Below, piece after piece: positions 39,153 through 46,334 of a stretch of 46,334 nt of DNA (position 1 is its first letter; the number at the start of each line of letters is the position of its first letter). The position numbers were made by a program, and so were the translations under genes. The notes below the pieces were generated by a model. The model was not told the origin of the DNA. It searched no databases and worked only from the letters and a program-made list of their open reading frames with translations. The DNA comes from Rhodothermus sp. (GTDB lineage: Bacteria > Bacteroidota > Rhodothermia > Rhodothermales > Rhodothermaceae): positions 1 through 46,334 of the forward strand of contig WFPM01000182.1 of the NCBI GenBank assembly GCA_015487635.1, read 5' to 3'.

Positions 39153-40481
39153 TCAGTTAAACCGTCGCTGCAAGAACCAGCGTTCACCCACGTTCACGCT
39201 TAACCCGATGCGGTAGTATGTATCCCGCACCAGGTTGCGGGCCGTCGTGCCGCGGGTTCCCACTTCCAGATTGAGGTCAAGGCGCGTGCCGGGAAACAGC
39301 GTCGGAAAACTCAGCCCGCCCGTCAGGGCCAGCGTGCGCAGCGAGACATTCGACCTCGGTGCTACGTACGCCTGCTCCCAGAAAACGCCCAGACGGTAGG
39401 CTATCTGGTGAAAATACGGAGCAGAATAATCGGTTCCGGCCGGCAGGTATTCAAGTCCGGCCGACAGACGCAGGCGATCTTTGAAGAGATTTTCGCCATT
39501 TGGATCGTAGCCAGCAAAGTCCAGATCACTCCGGAAGCGCGACCAGGGTTCGTAGTGTCCGTCCACTACCAGCGTCCAGCGATTGTCCTGCTGGTAGGAC
39601 ACGCCCAGCGCTACCGAAAGTGGCAGGTGAACGTCACCACGCCGGGTAGTGCCCACCGTATCGCGGTCGAGGCTTTCGCCCAGCGTGTAGACGCGCGTGG
39701 CGCGCAGCACGGTGGGGGTCGAGAGCGTCAGCCCCATGGCCACCCCGTCGGAGCCCTGTGTGCCGGTCGGCAGGCGAAGCAACAGGCCTACCGTGGCCCG
39801 CACGCCGGCCAGGCGCGTGGAGGTGGCAAACAGCGTGGGCATATATCCGGAGGGAATGACTCCGGGCAGCTCCGGGTCGAAGAACCGGGTGCGTTGCGTG
39901 TGCTCGATGATGCCAAAGATCAGATCGGCACGGATCCCCACACTGAGTCGAGGATGCAGGTAGAGGCCCAGCCCGGCGTTAAGTTGTTGCAGGCCCCCTT
40001 CGCCTGCATAATCGATGCGGGTCTGGACCGTGTCGCCCAGTTCCGGAACAATCTGTCGCGTTTCGGTGCGTACCAGGTAGTTGGCGCGTGTGTAGGGACG
40101 GAATGCCAGACCTATGCCGATCCGGCGTGCCCGGAGCGGAAAGCTGAACTGTACGGCGTGTAGTGCGCCGGAGCCCAGCGAGGCGGTGTTGCCTGAAGCG
40201 TCGATGGCCCGCAGTTGCTGAAAGACCACGGTCCCACTGGCCCGGGTAAGCACCTGATCAGACCAGGTAGCCGGATTGCTCAGGTTCAGGTAGTTCAGAT
40301 TGAACAGACCTACACCGCTCCCGCCCATTGCCTGGAGCTGGGACGACGCATAATCGAGCCGGCTTCCCAGACCAAAGCGCGAATACACAGAACCTTCTCC
40401 GGTTTGCTGGGCGGCGACCGGCATGGCCATTCCCAGCACCAGGAGCAGGCCGAGCAGTCGGTGGAACGCAGGCATGTTCAT
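39153..40481 (-). CDS. Outer-membrane beta-barrel protein (FadL/OmpP1-like plan)
   Basis: A 442-residue exported barrel. After the signal peptide (LLGLLLVLGMAMPVAAQQ) comes SVYSRFGLGSRLDYASSQLQAMGGSGVGLFN and NYLNLSNPATWSD, a start typical of Bacteroidota FadL-like or PorV-type proteins. Some 12-14 strands can be counted, e.g. GIGLAFRPYTRANYLV, LNAGLGLYLHPRLSVGIRADLIFG, TLALTGGLSFPTLFPGTRLDLNLEVG. The last strand ends WFLQRRFN. Specific transport is unknown. The start codon overlaps the stop of the DUF4270-like gene (ATGA), so translation is coupled. Confidence 0.78.
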   Translation of the reverse strand: MNMPAFHRLLGLLLVLGMAMPVAAQQTGEGSVYSRFGLGSRLDYASSQLQAMGGSGVGLFNLNYLNLSNPATWSDQVLTRASGTVVFQQLRAIDASGNTASLGSGALHAVQFSFPLRARRIGIGLAFRPYTRANYLVRTETRQIVPELGDTVQTRIDYAGEGGLQQLNAGLGLYLHPRLSVGIRADLIFGIIEHTQRTRFFDPELPGVIPSGYMPTLFATSTRLAGVRATVGLLLRLPTGTQGSDGVAMGLTLSTPTVLRATRVYTLGESLDRDTVGTTRRGDVHLPLSVALGVSYQQDNRWTLVVDGHYEPWSRFRSDLDFAGYDPNGENLFKDRLRLSAGLEYLPAGTDYSAPYFHQIAYRLGVFWEQAYVAPRSNVSLRTLALTGGLSFPTLFPGTRLDLNLEVGTRGTTARNLVRDTYYRIGLSVNVGERWFLQRRFN

Positions 40482-41629
40482 AGTGAAGGCGGCGTAACCA
40501 TCAGAATCAGAGTGGGACGCAACGTCGGCGCGGTGTAAAGCAACAGGGGCCCGAGCGTGTTATCGTCGGTGGGGAATTCCAGCCGGAAATACTGAACGAG
40601 CGTCTCGCCGAGCATAAGCCGCTGCAGTGTCTGCAGCGAGGTGCTGCCCAGCCGGAACCGAAGCCGCCCGTCTTCCGGCGTGGTCGTCGCCAGGACGATT
40701 GGCTCGCCCAGCGAGGTGACCGGCACGTTGCCCTCGGCATTGACGCCGATCAGGCGTACCGTTGCCGGAAGCGGCCGCACAAAGCCCACCGGCGTCTGCT
40801 TCAGTTGCACCGAGTCGATCGGTACCTCCAGCACGGCCGCATGCAGGCCGGCCTCCCGTACACTGTCGGCCATAAAGTTAAAGCGCAACAGTACTCCCTG
40901 ACCCAGACCGTCCTGGAGCAGCAACCGACCTTCCGGAAGAGCAGGCGCCTGCTCACGGGCAACGGTGGTCAGCACCTTCGAGGCGGTGAGCGTGAGCGTG
41001 TCGGTTACCGTGAATACACGCATCCGGATGTCGGAAAAGCGAAAGCCCACGACGGCGTTGCCTTCCGTCGGCGCGAACTGGAAACCATGAAAGCTTGTTG
41101 AAAACGTGCGGCTTCGGAAGGTGGTATCGTGGGCTGCGATCCATGCAGCGGGTAGATCGACCTGCACCAGCGTGTCGGTGGGGGCAAAGGTGAAGGTGCG
41201 CACCAGTGGCCCGGCCGTGAGTGTGGTATCGGTCCCGACGCCGGCGTAGGGCCAGTCTTCCGGCATGTCGTGCAGCGCCAGCGTCACCGAGCCGAGCGTA
41301 TCGCCGTAGACGTAATCCGGAGGCATCTCCAGGCGGACGCCGACGATCGTGGTATCGACGCGGGCGGTGCCGCTCATCACAAAATCTACATAGCCGGTGG
41401 CAGCCAGCGTCCCGGTGAGTGGATCCACCACCCGACCGGCCAGCACCCGCGAGGTGTTGCCCGTTCGGTCTTTCTGGGAGGTGATCTGTACCGAGTCGGC
41501 CGGCAGGCGCACGGTAACAGGCAGGCCTTCTTCGCCGATCAGGCCGATACCTACCGCCGACGGGTCGTCGCAACCCGTCGCCAGCAGCAACAGCAGGGCG
41601 CAGCAGCTCCAGACAGAGGAACGTCGCAT
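40478..41629 (-). CDS. DUF4270-like surface lipoprotein
   Basis: A 383-residue lipoprotein. The signal MRRSSVWSCCALLLLLATGC has acylation cysteine C20. The mature part begins with VGIGLIGEEGLPVTVRLPADSVQ and continues RTGNTSRVLAGRVVDPLTGTLAATGYVDF, which resembles the start of DUF4270 proteins. The rest is beta-rich. DUF4270 lipoproteins stand next to short GT5 proteins in many Bacteroidota; the neighbour here fits. The ATG at 41629 has AGGTGA upstream. The end overlaps the next gene by four bases. DUF4270 assignment is by pattern and context. Confidence 0.7.
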   Translation of the reverse strand: MRRSSVWSCCALLLLLATGCDDPSAVGIGLIGEEGLPVTVRLPADSVQITSQKDRTGNTSRVLAGRVVDPLTGTLAATGYVDFVMSGTARVDTTIVGVRLEMPPDYVYGDTLGSVTLALHDMPEDWPYAGVGTDTTLTAGPLVRTFTFAPTDTLVQVDLPAAWIAAHDTTFRSRTFSTSFHGFQFAPTEGNAVVGFRFSDIRMRVFTVTDTLTLTASKVLTTVAREQAPALPEGRLLLQDGLGQGVLLRFNFMADSVREAGLHAAVLEVPIDSVQLKQTPVGFVRPLPATVRLIGVNAEGNVPVTSLGEPIVLATTTPEDGRLRFRLGSTSLQTLQRLMLGETLVQYFRLEFPTDDNTLGPLLLYTAPTLRPTLILMVTPPSL

Positions 41630-41700
41630 GGAAACTTTCACCTAAGCCGTAGGCACCGGCTATAGAACGATGCCCGGCCGTTGTTTCGTGTTCGAGAAAG

Positions 41701-41732
41701 GCAAAAGCCCACCCGACAGGGTCGAGGGGCTT
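41701..41732 (-). terminator. Candidate terminator between the half-GT5 gene and the lipoprotein gene
   Basis: On the minus strand AAGCCC pairs with GGGCTT and an inner ACCC with GGGT, with a bulge, followed by TTTTGCCTTT. It lies about 55 bases after the half-GT5 stop. If active it makes the DUF4270-like group a separate or attenuated unit. Confidence 0.5.
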
Positions 41733-41785
41733 GCCCACGGTTCAAGACCGTGCGGTTAACGCAGGAGCTCCGGGCAGGTTTTCTC

Positions 41786-42562
41786 TCAGGCCGGCACGCT
41801 GCTGAGCAGCTGTTCGTAGAGCGCGGTCGCCTGCTCGACCACGGCTTCTGGCTCGGCCGCAAACTGCACCGCATCGCGCTCGACCGGCTGGAGCGAAGCC
41901 GGATAGGCCACGACGTCGGCCAGTGCGCGGCCCGCTTCGTCCAGCGAACGATCGATCAGGCGCTCGTCTGCGGGCAGTTTCAACTTCTCCAGCACGGCAG
42001 CGGTCAGACGCGCCTTCAGAGTCAGACCATCCGGCGTGTAGATGCGCCGGGCCCGTTCGAAAAGCGGATCTTCTGCATACTCGGTGCTCAGCAGCAGGGG
42101 TAGCAACCCCGCCAGGCTGCCGAAAGCGTGCACAATGTCCGGGGCCCAGCCCAGCTTCCGGACGGTTTCCAGCACGGCCCGGCCGAAGAACAGGGCCCGG
42201 GCCACATTGTCCGGAAACTCAGCGCCTTCCTTGTCGGCATAGACACCCTTGCGCTTGAAAAAGCGCGTGTTGTCCATGAAATAGACCTGCAGCCGGATGC
42301 CGGGAATCGAGGCCACCTTGACCTTCAACGTTTCCCGATCCTTGCCGATAGGCACGTGCGTGCCCGATAGGCGAATGACTTCATGCAAGCGGTTCCGGCG
42401 CTCACTGACGATGCCATAGCGCGGCATCATGATCCGCGGCTCCACAAGCCCGGCTTCCTGTAACCGCTCCGGCAGCAGGCGGGCCAGCTCGGCCACCGCC
42501 GTAACCTGAGCATAGGGAATAATCTCGCTTGAAACAAACAGAATGCGCATCGGCTGAGCCAT
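41786..42562 (-). CDS. Half-length GT5 (glycogen/starch-synthase N-terminal) protein
   Basis: A 258-residue protein matching only the N-terminal Rossmann domain of glycogen synthase: RILFVSSEIIPYAQVTAVAELARLLPERLQ, then EPRIMMPRYG, VYFMDNTRFFKRKGVY and APDIVHAFGSLAGLLPLLL. Full synthases have about 480 residues and a second GT-B domain with the catalytic glutamate; here both are absent. The ADP-glucose KxGGL motif after SSE..P is replaced by QVTAVAEL. It therefore probably does not make glycogen. Such short proteins occur with DUF4270 lipoproteins in Bacteroidota. The stop is followed by a hairpin-rich 150-base gap. ATG 42562 has AGGA upstream. Confidence 0.8.
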   Translation of the reverse strand: MAQPMRILFVSSEIIPYAQVTAVAELARLLPERLQEAGLVEPRIMMPRYGIVSERRNRLHEVIRLSGTHVPIGKDRETLKVKVASIPGIRLQVYFMDNTRFFKRKGVYADKEGAEFPDNVARALFFGRAVLETVRKLGWAPDIVHAFGSLAGLLPLLLSTEYAEDPLFERARRIYTPDGLTLKARLTAAVLEKLKLPADERLIDRSLDEAGRALADVVAYPASLQPVERDAVQFAAEPEAVVEQATALYEQLLSSVPA

Positions 42563-42606
42563 GTCCGCTTCCTGGTAGGATTAGTGAGGAAAATGTCCGC
42601 TCCGGT

Positions 42607-42654
42607 ATCATAACAGATACTGAACAGTTATAATTTACGAAAATCATAACGGAT
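42607..42654. promoter_or_regulatory. Two 12-bp direct repeats in the AT-rich leader of the half-GT5 gene
   Basis: ATCATAACAGAT (42607-42618) and ATCATAACGGAT (42643-42654) differ at one base and start 36 bases apart. Between them lies an inverted, weaker copy (ATTATAACTGTT read on the minus strand). On the minus strand TTGAAT, 17 bases, TAAATT resembles a sigma-70 promoter overlapping this stretch. They may be regulator-binding sites. Confidence 0.42.
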
Positions 42655-42765
42655 ATTCAAGATAGATGTTTAAACGATTGGAATTTGCCGGGGGACTTCG
42701 CTGCGTCTGAGTGAGGCAGCGAGCGCAGAATGGTCCGGGCACAAAAACGGCGGTACAGCGACCGT

Positions 42766-45114
42766 TCAGGTACGCACGCGTGCAAAGTGCACGGGGAGCT
42801 CGGCGTAAAGCAGGCGCCGGGCGGTATCATAATGGACGTCCCCGACGCGACCGTCCACTTCCAGTTTTGTCGGCCCGTCGCAGTCGTGCCAGCAGAACGT
42901 CAGGTGCTTCATCGGGGAGCGGTAGGCGCCTTCTGCCTCGGCTTTCAGGAAAAGCGTTGTGGAGCTAGCCTCCAGCGTGAACGTGGTGCGCCGGAACGCG
43001 CCGGACTCATACGCCCACGAATGCCCGTCGTCTTCGTAGAGGGTGCCGCCACCTGTGCCGGGGTAAACGTGAAGCTCCAGCGTATCGCAGGGTTCGTCGG
43101 TGTGCTGCAACGCAGGGCCCAGCGGCAGCACGGTACCGGCTCGGACAAAGACCGGCATTACATCCAGGGGCGCTTCGACGAGGATTTCGTTCGGGCCCTC
43201 GTAGCAGCGCTCGGTCCAGAAGTCGTACCAGCGTCCGGTCGGCAGGTAGATGCGACGGGTCCGGGCGCCCGGCTCCAGCACGGGGGCCACCAGCAGGTGC
43301 GGTCCCAGCAGAAACGCGTCCTCGATTTCGTGCGTGCGTGGATCGTCGAAGTCGTGCAGCCAGAGCGGACGCAGCACGGGGAGTCCGGTGTGCAGGTGCT
43401 CCGCGAAGCAGGTGTAGAGGTAGGGGAGCAAACGGTAGCGCCACGTCAGGTACTTGCGGGCGATGGCTTCGACTTCTTCGCCGAAACTCCAGGGCTCCTG
43501 GGCCGGTGTGCCATGGGCCGTGTGCGTGCGAAACAGCGGTGAGCAGGCGCCCAGCTGGATCCAGCGGGCGTAGAGCTCGGGGGTAGGCGTGCCAATGAAG
43601 CCGCCGATGTCGCTTCCGGAGAAGGGTTCGCCGCTGAGGCCCAGCGAGAGCATCATGGTGAGTGCCTGGCGCAGGTGCGACCAGTCCGCCACGTTGTCGC
43701 CGGTCCAGACGCAGGCGTAGCGCTGCACGCCGGCATAAGCCGCCCGGGTAATCACGAAGGGGCGTCGATCCGGCGCATGTCGGCGGCAGGCTTCCCAGAC
43801 CGCGCGGGCCATGAGCAGACCGTAGACGTTATGGGCTTCGCGGTGCGTGCCACCCCGGCCTTCGAGGCGGTGCATGACCAGGTCGGGCATGGTGCCGCCT
43901 CCAAACACGGAGGGTTCGTTCATATCGCACCAGAAGCCCGCCACACCTGTCCGAAGGAATTCGCCCACATAGCGCCCGAACCAGTCCCGCGCCTTCGGAT
44001 CGGTAAAGTCCGGAAAGTAACAGCGTCCCGGCCAGACTTCCCCGGCATACAACCGGCCGTCCGGGTAGCGCACGAACACGTCTTCGGCCAGCCCCTCGTC
44101 GTGCAGCCGGTAGCCCGGATCTACCTTGACGCCGGGATCTACGATCGTTACCAGCCGCACGCCTTCCCGTTGCAGGTCTTCGGCCAGTCGCTTCGGGTCG
44201 GGAAAGCGTTTCGGATCCCAGGTGAAGATCCGGTAGCCGTCCATGTAGTGAATGTCGAGGTGCACCACGTCGAGCGGCAGGCTGCGTGCCCGGAATTCGG
44301 CCACCAGCGCCCGCACGACGGCCTCCGGGTAGTAGCTCCAGCGGCTCTGGTGGTAGCCCAGCGTCCAGCGGGGTGGCAGCGCAAAGCGGCCGGTCAGCCA
44401 CGTGTAGCGGCGCAGCACGTCGGCCGGCGTGGGGCCGGCCAGAAAGTAGTAGACCAGCTCGCCGCCGTCGGCCCCGAAGCTCACATGCTCCGGCGCGCGG
44501 CCGCCAAAGTCGAACCAGGAGCGAAACGTATTGTCGAAGAAAATGCCGTAGGCTTCGAAGCGGCGATCGTGGCCGGGGCACAGGGCCAGATAGAACGGGA
44601 TCGTTTTGTAAAGGGGGTCGTCCCGGGTATTGTAGCCCGAGTCGTCCGTGTTCCAGTTTGCGTAGGCGCGGCCGGTGCGTTCAAGTCGCCCGGTTTTTTC
44701 GCCCAGCCCGAAGAAGCGTTCGCCGGCGGCGCGACGTTTCCAGACGGCAACGCGGTCGGCTTCCCACACCGGACCGAAGCTGTCGGCAGCCAACGGCGTG
44801 CCCGAGGGGCCTTCGAAGTGGAGCCGCACCGGATCGCGCTGCACGACCACCCGCCAGGCGCCCAGGGCCAGCACCAGGTGGTCTTCCCCGTGGTGAAGCG
44901 TCACCGAAGGCAGGGCGGCTGCAAAACATTCCGGCCGCACCGCATAAGAAAACGGATGGGCAGGGAAAGGCCATCCGTCCGGATGCACCCACACCCGGAA
45001 GATGCCGTCCGCCAGTGCCTGAATGCGCAGGCGAGCCGGGCCGGCCTGCAATTCCAGACCGCCGGCGATGGGCTGACTTGCCGTAAGCGCTCCGAGCGAT
45101 TCCATGGGCGGCAT
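42766..45114 (-). CDS. GH31-family alpha-glucosidase
   Basis: Retaining alpha-glucosidase, 782 residues, no signal peptide, so probably cytoplasmic. The N-terminal beta-sandwich (about 10-220) contains FFGLGEKTGRLERTGRAYANWNTD. The (beta/alpha)8 domain has DVVHLDIHYMDGYRIFTWDPKRFP, nucleophile D397 in GFWCDMNEPSVF, acid/base D473 in WTGDNVADW and GSDIGGFIGTPTPELYARW. Two C-terminal beta domains complete it. GH31 also includes alpha-xylosidases and others; the WCDMNEP form points to alpha-glucosidase. The ATG at 45114 has GGAG six bases before it; the 61-codon upstream extension lacks family similarity. A weak hairpin with TTTTT (42743-42765) follows the stop. The gene is divergent from the patatin gene. 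Confidence 0.93.
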   Translation of the reverse strand: MPPMESLGALTASQPIAGGLELQAGPARLRIQALADGIFRVWVHPDGWPFPAHPFSYAVRPECFAAALPSVTLHHGEDHLVLALGAWRVVVQRDPVRLHFEGPSGTPLAADSFGPVWEADRVAVWKRRAAGERFFGLGEKTGRLERTGRAYANWNTDDSGYNTRDDPLYKTIPFYLALCPGHDRRFEAYGIFFDNTFRSWFDFGGRAPEHVSFGADGGELVYYFLAGPTPADVLRRYTWLTGRFALPPRWTLGYHQSRWSYYPEAVVRALVAEFRARSLPLDVVHLDIHYMDGYRIFTWDPKRFPDPKRLAEDLQREGVRLVTIVDPGVKVDPGYRLHDEGLAEDVFVRYPDGRLYAGEVWPGRCYFPDFTDPKARDWFGRYVGEFLRTGVAGFWCDMNEPSVFGGGTMPDLVMHRLEGRGGTHREAHNVYGLLMARAVWEACRRHAPDRRPFVITRAAYAGVQRYACVWTGDNVADWSHLRQALTMMLSLGLSGEPFSGSDIGGFIGTPTPELYARWIQLGACSPLFRTHTAHGTPAQEPWSFGEEVEAIARKYLTWRYRLLPYLYTCFAEHLHTGLPVLRPLWLHDFDDPRTHEIEDAFLLGPHLLVAPVLEPGARTRRIYLPTGRWYDFWTERCYEGPNEILVEAPLDVMPVFVRAGTVLPLGPALQHTDEPCDTLELHVYPGTGGGTLYEDDGHSWAYESGAFRRTTFTLEASSTTLFLKAEAEGAYRSPMKHLTFCWHDCDGPTKLEVDGRVGDVHYDTARRLLYAELPVHFARVRT

Positions 45115-45229
45115 GTGACTCCGGAAAGAGGCCGGCCCCAAGATACAAAAGCTTCGGACAAGTGGCCATGAATCTTTGCCCGCCCCTGGCGGTACACGTC
45201 CGCAGACAGACACAAGTCGGTAGGCCACG

Positions 45230-46183
45230 ATGATGGCAGCAGAAGAAGTACGAGCAGTACAGCCGGAACTGGGACTGGCCCTGGGCGGTGGCGGCATGCG
45301 GGGGTGGGCCCATATCGGCGTGCTCTCCGTGCTGGAGCGGTACGGATTGCGGCCGGGCGTGGTGGCCGGATGCAGTGCGGGCGCGTTGATCGGCGCCTTC
45401 TATGCTTTCGGCTATTCGGTGGAGCAGATGAAGCAGCTCATGCGGGAGCAGCGCACGCGGGCGCTTTTTTCACTCCGGTTCGACGGCCAGGGCCTGATTT
45501 CCAACGAACCGCTCCGGGAATATCTTCGCTATCACCTGCAGGACTGTCGTTTCGAGGACCTGCCGGTGCCTTTTTACGTGGTGGCCACCGATCTGGAGAG
45601 CGGTAAGGAGGTGATCTTCAGCCGGGGGCCGGTGGTGGACGCGATTCTGGCTTCTTCGGCCATTCCGGGCATTTTTGCGCCGGTGGAGATCAACGGGCGG
45701 CTGCTGGTTGACGGTGGCCTCTGCAACAACGTGCCGGTCAGTCCGCTCGTGCACCATGGCGCCCGTTACACGATTGCCGTCCGGCTGCATCGGGAAAGCA
45801 CAGCGCTGGAGCCCTCGCCGGTCAAGCGCCGTCGCAACGGAGAAGACGACGCCGAAGGGCGTCGGATCAGCCTGGGCATGTGGAGCGAACGCCTGTCGCG
45901 CACCTTCCGGCGCAACAGCAGCGAGCGGCAACCTAACGGGTTCGATGTGCTCGGCCGCGCCATGGAAATTGTCGTCACCCAGTTGGAGGGCTACCGGCTG
46001 CAGGCCTGCCGACCGGACGTGCTGATCACCCCGGACGTGTCGCACGTGGGCATGCTGAGCCTCTGGGAAGAGAAAGAAGAAATCTTCCAGCGGGGCGTGG
46101 CCGCCGCCGAGGCGCAGGCCGATGCGCTCGAAGCCATAGCCCGGAAGCTGGCGAACACAGCTGCAACGCCGAAAACGTCATGA
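45230..46183 (+). CDS. Patatin-like phospholipase (RssA/NTE type)
   Basis: Serine acyl hydrolase of 317 residues without a signal peptide. The oxyanion motif is LALGGGGMRGWAHIGVL (16-32), the nucleophile is S49 in GCSAGAL, and the dyad aspartate is D161 in LLVDGGLCNN. SSAIPGIFAPVEING is the usual segment before it. A basic insertion (SPVKRRRNGEDDAEGRR) lies at about residues 196-212. A C-terminal helical region follows. The physiological lipid is unknown. The stop codon overlaps the start of the DCC-family gene (ATGA), so the two are coupled. Confidence 0.9.
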   Translation: MMAAEEVRAVQPELGLALGGGGMRGWAHIGVLSVLERYGLRPGVVAGCSAGALIGAFYAFGYSVEQMKQLMREQRTRALFSLRFDGQGLISNEPLREYLRYHLQDCRFEDLPVPFYVVATDLESGKEVIFSRGPVVDAILASSAIPGIFAPVEINGRLLVDGGLCNNVPVSPLVHHGARYTIAVRLHRESTALEPSPVKRRRNGEDDAEGRRISLGMWSERLSRTFRRNSSERQPNGFDVLGRAMEIVVTQLEGYRLQACRPDVLITPDVSHVGMLSLWEEKEEIFQRGVAAAEAQADALEAIARKLANTAATPKTS

Positions 46184-46334
46184 CAGCACAGCCTTCCGAG
46201 CTCGAAGCGCAGCACGGCATCGTGCTGTTCGACGGGGTGTGCAATCTCTGCAACGGGTTTGTCAACTTCGTGATCGATCGGGATCCGGCCGGTTATTTCA
46301 AGTTCGGGGCGCTGCAGTCCGAAGCGGCGCGGCC
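46180..46334 (+). CDS. DCC-family (DUF393) thiol-disulfide oxidoreductase, 5' part
   Basis: The frame begins at ATG 46180, overlapping the patatin stop by four bases, and runs off the right edge; 51 complete codons are visible. GIVLFDGVCNLCNGFVNFVIDRDP carries the DGVCNLCN motif of the DCC family, with the two cysteines in CxxC arrangement. Members are small thioredoxin-like proteins; precise roles are mostly unknown. A stand-alone protein of about 130-150 residues is expected if complete. Confidence 0.85.
   Translation, partial: MTAQPSELEAQHGIVLFDGVCNLCNGFVNFVIDRDPAGYFKFGALQSEAAR

Noticed and set aside
41736-41755. T-arm-like hairpin CACGG-TTCAAGA-CCGTG suggesting a tRNA or tRNA remnant
   Set aside because: No acceptor, D or anticodon arm and no CCA can be fitted around it; it is better taken as a plain hairpin near a terminator.
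41786-42562. Annotation as functional glycogen synthase glgA
   Set aside because: The second GT-B domain and the KxGGL motif are absent, so the gene symbol would mislead.

Overview
This window looks like chromosomal DNA of a thermophilic, GC-rich member of the Bacteroidota/Rhodothermota, most like Rhodothermus marinus. That assignment comes from recalled family traits and gene content, not from a search. The markers are a surface protein with a type IX secretion (Por)-type C-terminal domain, a half-length GT5 'glycogen synthase' beside a DUF4270-like lipoprotein, a two-component hybrid sensor with 14 propeller repeats, and TAnnTTTG-type promoters. NurA and Arg/Glu-rich proteins fit a thermophile. 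I see no phage, integrase, transposase or CRISPR array; nearly everything is housekeeping or envelope biology.

Layout. 1-1234: the start of an unidentified minus-strand gene, then rlmN. 1414-6696: a SAM-I riboswitch with a complete anti-terminator/terminator pair leads a methionine operon, metY-metX-aspartokinase-asd-GNAT. The aspartokinase lacks ACT domains, and a 13-bp inverted repeat covers the metY start codon. 6724-6887: tRNA-Gly(GCC) with a sigma-70-like promoter and a terminator. 6886-10292 (minus): a DUF192 lipoprotein, an Ig-like lipoprotein and hemW. 10372-12140: nurA plus a short protein I read as a free-standing HAS barrel. 12146-16140 (minus): a 1136-residue sorted surface protein and a small beta-barrel. 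16315-16879: two overlapping tandem paralogues, each a membrane anchor plus coiled coil. 17223-22340 (minus): a giant hybrid sensor kinase and rsgA. 22436-23408: three small genes ending in a PH-like membrane protein. 23409-24385: a gene-free kilobase with a (B-A)x2 array of palindromic repeats.

24386-28530 (minus): lon and a PAS hybrid kinase. 28677-29000: DUF3467 protein. 29001-30086 (minus): an LptF/LptG-type permease. 30194-31812: sucC and a GNAT enzyme. 31815-37568 (minus): BON protein, LptD-like protein, ROK kinase, DivIC/FtsB and enolase. 37731-42562 (minus): TPR protein, outer-membrane protein, DUF4270-like lipoprotein and half GT5. 42766-45114 (minus): GH31 alpha-glucosidase. 45230 to the end: patatin-like phospholipase and the start of a DCC-family oxidoreductase.

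How the genes work together. The riboswitch operon carries the aspartate-to-homocysteine route apart from homoserine dehydrogenase, so aspartate activation appears tied to the SAM level at the RNA stage. Enolase, ROK kinase, sucC and GH31 belong to central sugar and carbon metabolism. The LptD-like and LptF/G-like proteins belong to LPS export, and several lipoproteins and barrels populate the outer membrane. The less ordinary items are stem arms that overlap translation starts (metY, the sorted surface protein, possibly lon), the NurA/HAS-barrel pair without a HerA ATPase beside it, the zinc-motif-less ROK kinase and the degenerate GT5 cluster.
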